This document shows positions 5,889 to 6,280 of a stretch of 6,280 nucleotides of DNA, piece after piece. Position numbers and translations under genes: made by a program. The notes under the pieces were generated by a model. It was not told the origin of the DNA and ran no database searches. It saw nothing but the letters and a program-made list of their open reading frames with translations. Location of the stretch: positions 1-6,280 of the forward strand of contig JAHKLG010000085.1 in NCBI GenBank assembly GCA_029856625.1, in the 5' to 3' direction. Every line of letters starts with the position of its first letter. The first letter of the stretch is position 1. Source of the DNA: Candidatus Njordarchaeota archaeon. GTDB taxonomy: Archaea > Asgardarchaeota > Njordarchaeia > Njordarchaeales > Njordarchaeaceae.

Positions 5889-5921
5889 TATTATTAGATA
5901 CGCATGAGTTAAGACAGAATA
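5889..5921 (+). repeat. Imperfect direct repeat, copy 1
   Basis: ATTATTAGATAC followed by a base, CAT, an extra GAGTTA, and AGACAGAATA. The second copy at 6037-6061 lacks only the 6-nt insert and differs in one base. Two copies about 150 bp apart are not a CRISPR array, but the match is longer than expected by chance. Confidence 0.5.
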
Positions 5922-5947
5922 TCGAAGAGAGAACTCTACCGTTATCA

Positions 5948-5980
5948 AGGAATCTAAAGTTAAGAACTTAAGAGATTCCT
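5948..5980 (+). repeat. Hairpin with nested inner stem
   Basis: Outer arms AGGAATCT (5948-5955) and AGATTCCT (5973-5980) pair perfectly over 8 bp. Inside, AAGTT and AACTT can form a further 5-bp stem with an AAG loop. It is not followed by a T tract on either strand, so a simple terminator is unlikely. Confidence 0.45.
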
Positions 5981-6036
5981 ATTCTATGCCTAAAGGGAAG
6001 GTGTTTCTAGTTAGTAAGTTCTAAATATAATTTCCC

Positions 6037-6061
6037 ATTATTAGATACCCATAGACAGAAT
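6037..6061 (+). repeat. Imperfect direct repeat, copy 2
   Basis: ATTATTAGATAC, a base, CAT and AGACAGAATA without the 6-nt insert of copy 1. It ends immediately before the recognisable remnant of the tnpB reading frame. Confidence 0.5.
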
Positions 6062-6063
6062 AG

Positions 6064-6243
6064 CTACGCCAAAGACGAAGACCCACGAAGACAACGGAAG
6101 AGCCCAAGAGCCGCATCCAAAACAGGGATGAAAAAGCAATCAAAACTCTCAACAGAATTTAGACAAGAGTATTGAACGCCAATGACGGGGTTATCCCAGA
6201 GGCAGCCAAGCCCGCGGGATGTGGCCCGTGGCGTGCGGGCTGA
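6064..6243 (+). pseudogene. tnpB: Remnant of the 3' end of an IS200/IS605-family tnpB
   Basis: One frame reads PKSRIQNRDEKAIKTLNRI, then a TAG at 6160, then TRVLNANDGVIPEAAKPAG and CGPWRAG to TGA at 6241. This resembles the TnpB C-terminus: the second zinc knuckle C-P-K-C-G, followed by the last RuvC motif (x-R-D-x-x-A-x-x-x-L-N). Here the second Cys and the Gly are changed by single substitutions (AGC Ser for TGC, CGC Arg for GGC), and the first Cys position is Glu. The in-frame TAG may have been TGG. The rest of the about 400-residue nuclease is missing or unrecognisable upstream, where the frame is full of stops. TnpB is the RNA-guided nuclease carried by these transposons; this copy cannot be active. 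The match is by motif from memory, not by alignment. Confidence 0.5.
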
Positions 6244-6280
6244 AGCCCCGATGAGCTGGGTGCCTAGGCGGAGCGTCTCC
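6181..6280 (+). ncRNA. Candidate TnpB-associated omega RNA (reRNA), reaching the window edge
   Basis: The sequence turns sharply GC-rich at about 6181 after AT-rich DNA. It can form a 7-bp stem AGCCCGC (6209-6215) with GCGGGCT (6235-6241), with an inner GGG/CCC pair. An alternative GGGCT-GA-AGCCC hairpin (6237-6248) competes with it. The palindrome GCCTAGGC and GGAG-CGT-CTCC follow at the very end. In IS200/IS605 elements the guide RNA scaffold overlaps the tnpB 3' end and runs to the right end, as here. The guide and true element end would lie beyond 6280. Other structured RNAs were considered: no RNase P or SRP hallmark is seen. Confidence 0.4.

Larger units (their letters stand above)
5592..6063. 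other. AT-rich region without a convincing gene; hairpins and short repeats
   Basis: No protein-coding gene is supported over about 470 nt. The left edge carries the promoter/operator of the sulfate operon. The rest is stop-rich in all frames except one 47-codon run at 5718-5861. It contains a 12-bp bulged hairpin (5764-5802), a second hairpin (5948-5980), an imperfect 25-nt direct repeat (5889-5921 and 6037-6061) and the 10-nt repeat TGCTAAGAAA at 5774 and 5827. This is what a decayed mobile element upstream of the tnpB remnant, or an uncharacterised non-coding RNA, would look like. Confidence 0.5.

Noticed and set aside
5889..6061. CRISPR array
   Set aside because: Only two imperfect copies about 150 bp apart, with an insertion in one; no regular spacing.
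6181..6280. RNase P RNA, SRP RNA or rRNA fragment
   Set aside because: I could not see their conserved cores, and the overlapping TnpB-like frame gives a better explanation, though the window cuts the element.

Overview
The window looks like part of the chromosome of a thermophilic archaeon, probably in or near the Thermoproteota/Korarchaeota, with a gene order that also recalls Thermococcales. Evidence: TATA-like boxes sit about 25 nt ahead of expected transcript starts; GGTGAT/GAGG-type ribosome sites occur with frequent GTG/TTG codons; the last operon gene is followed by pyrimidine-rich T tracts; and the proteins are archaeal in style (Zn-type ATP sulfurylase, DNA-binding RHH protein, UDP-sugar dehydrogenase). 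The lineage is an inference; no rRNA marker is present.

Layout: (1) 2-427 (+) is the 3' end of a purine phosphoribosyltransferase-like gene. (2) 420-641 (-) is a small unknown gene, tail to tail with it and with its own promoter. (3) 752-1099 (-) encodes a two-helix membrane protein with an acidic tail. (4) 1175-2128 (-) encodes a Gfo/Idh/MocA NAD-dependent dehydrogenase, most like archaeal UDP-GlcNAc 3-dehydrogenases. (5) 2221-5585 (-) is a tight four-gene operon, read right to left: ribbon-helix-helix regulator, ATP sulfurylase (sat), type I phosphodiesterase/AlkP-superfamily enzyme, APS kinase (cysC). (6) 5592-6063 is AT-rich, without a convincing gene, and rich in hairpins and short repeats. 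(7) 6064-6280 is the decayed 3' end of an IS200/IS605-type tnpB running into a GC-rich, strongly structured segment that fits a TnpB-associated omega/reRNA.

How it works together: Sat makes APS from ATP and sulfate, and CysC phosphorylates it to PAPS. The phosphodiesterase between them may hydrolyse a nucleotide or phosphoester of the same pathway. No APS/PAPS reductase or sulfotransferase is in the window, so it is open whether PAPS feeds sulfation or assimilation. The RHH protein is the first gene and a perfect 9-bp inverted repeat lies just upstream, which suggests autoregulation. The nearby sugar-nucleotide dehydrogenase would fit glycan synthesis, possibly sulfated glycans, but it appears to have its own promoter.
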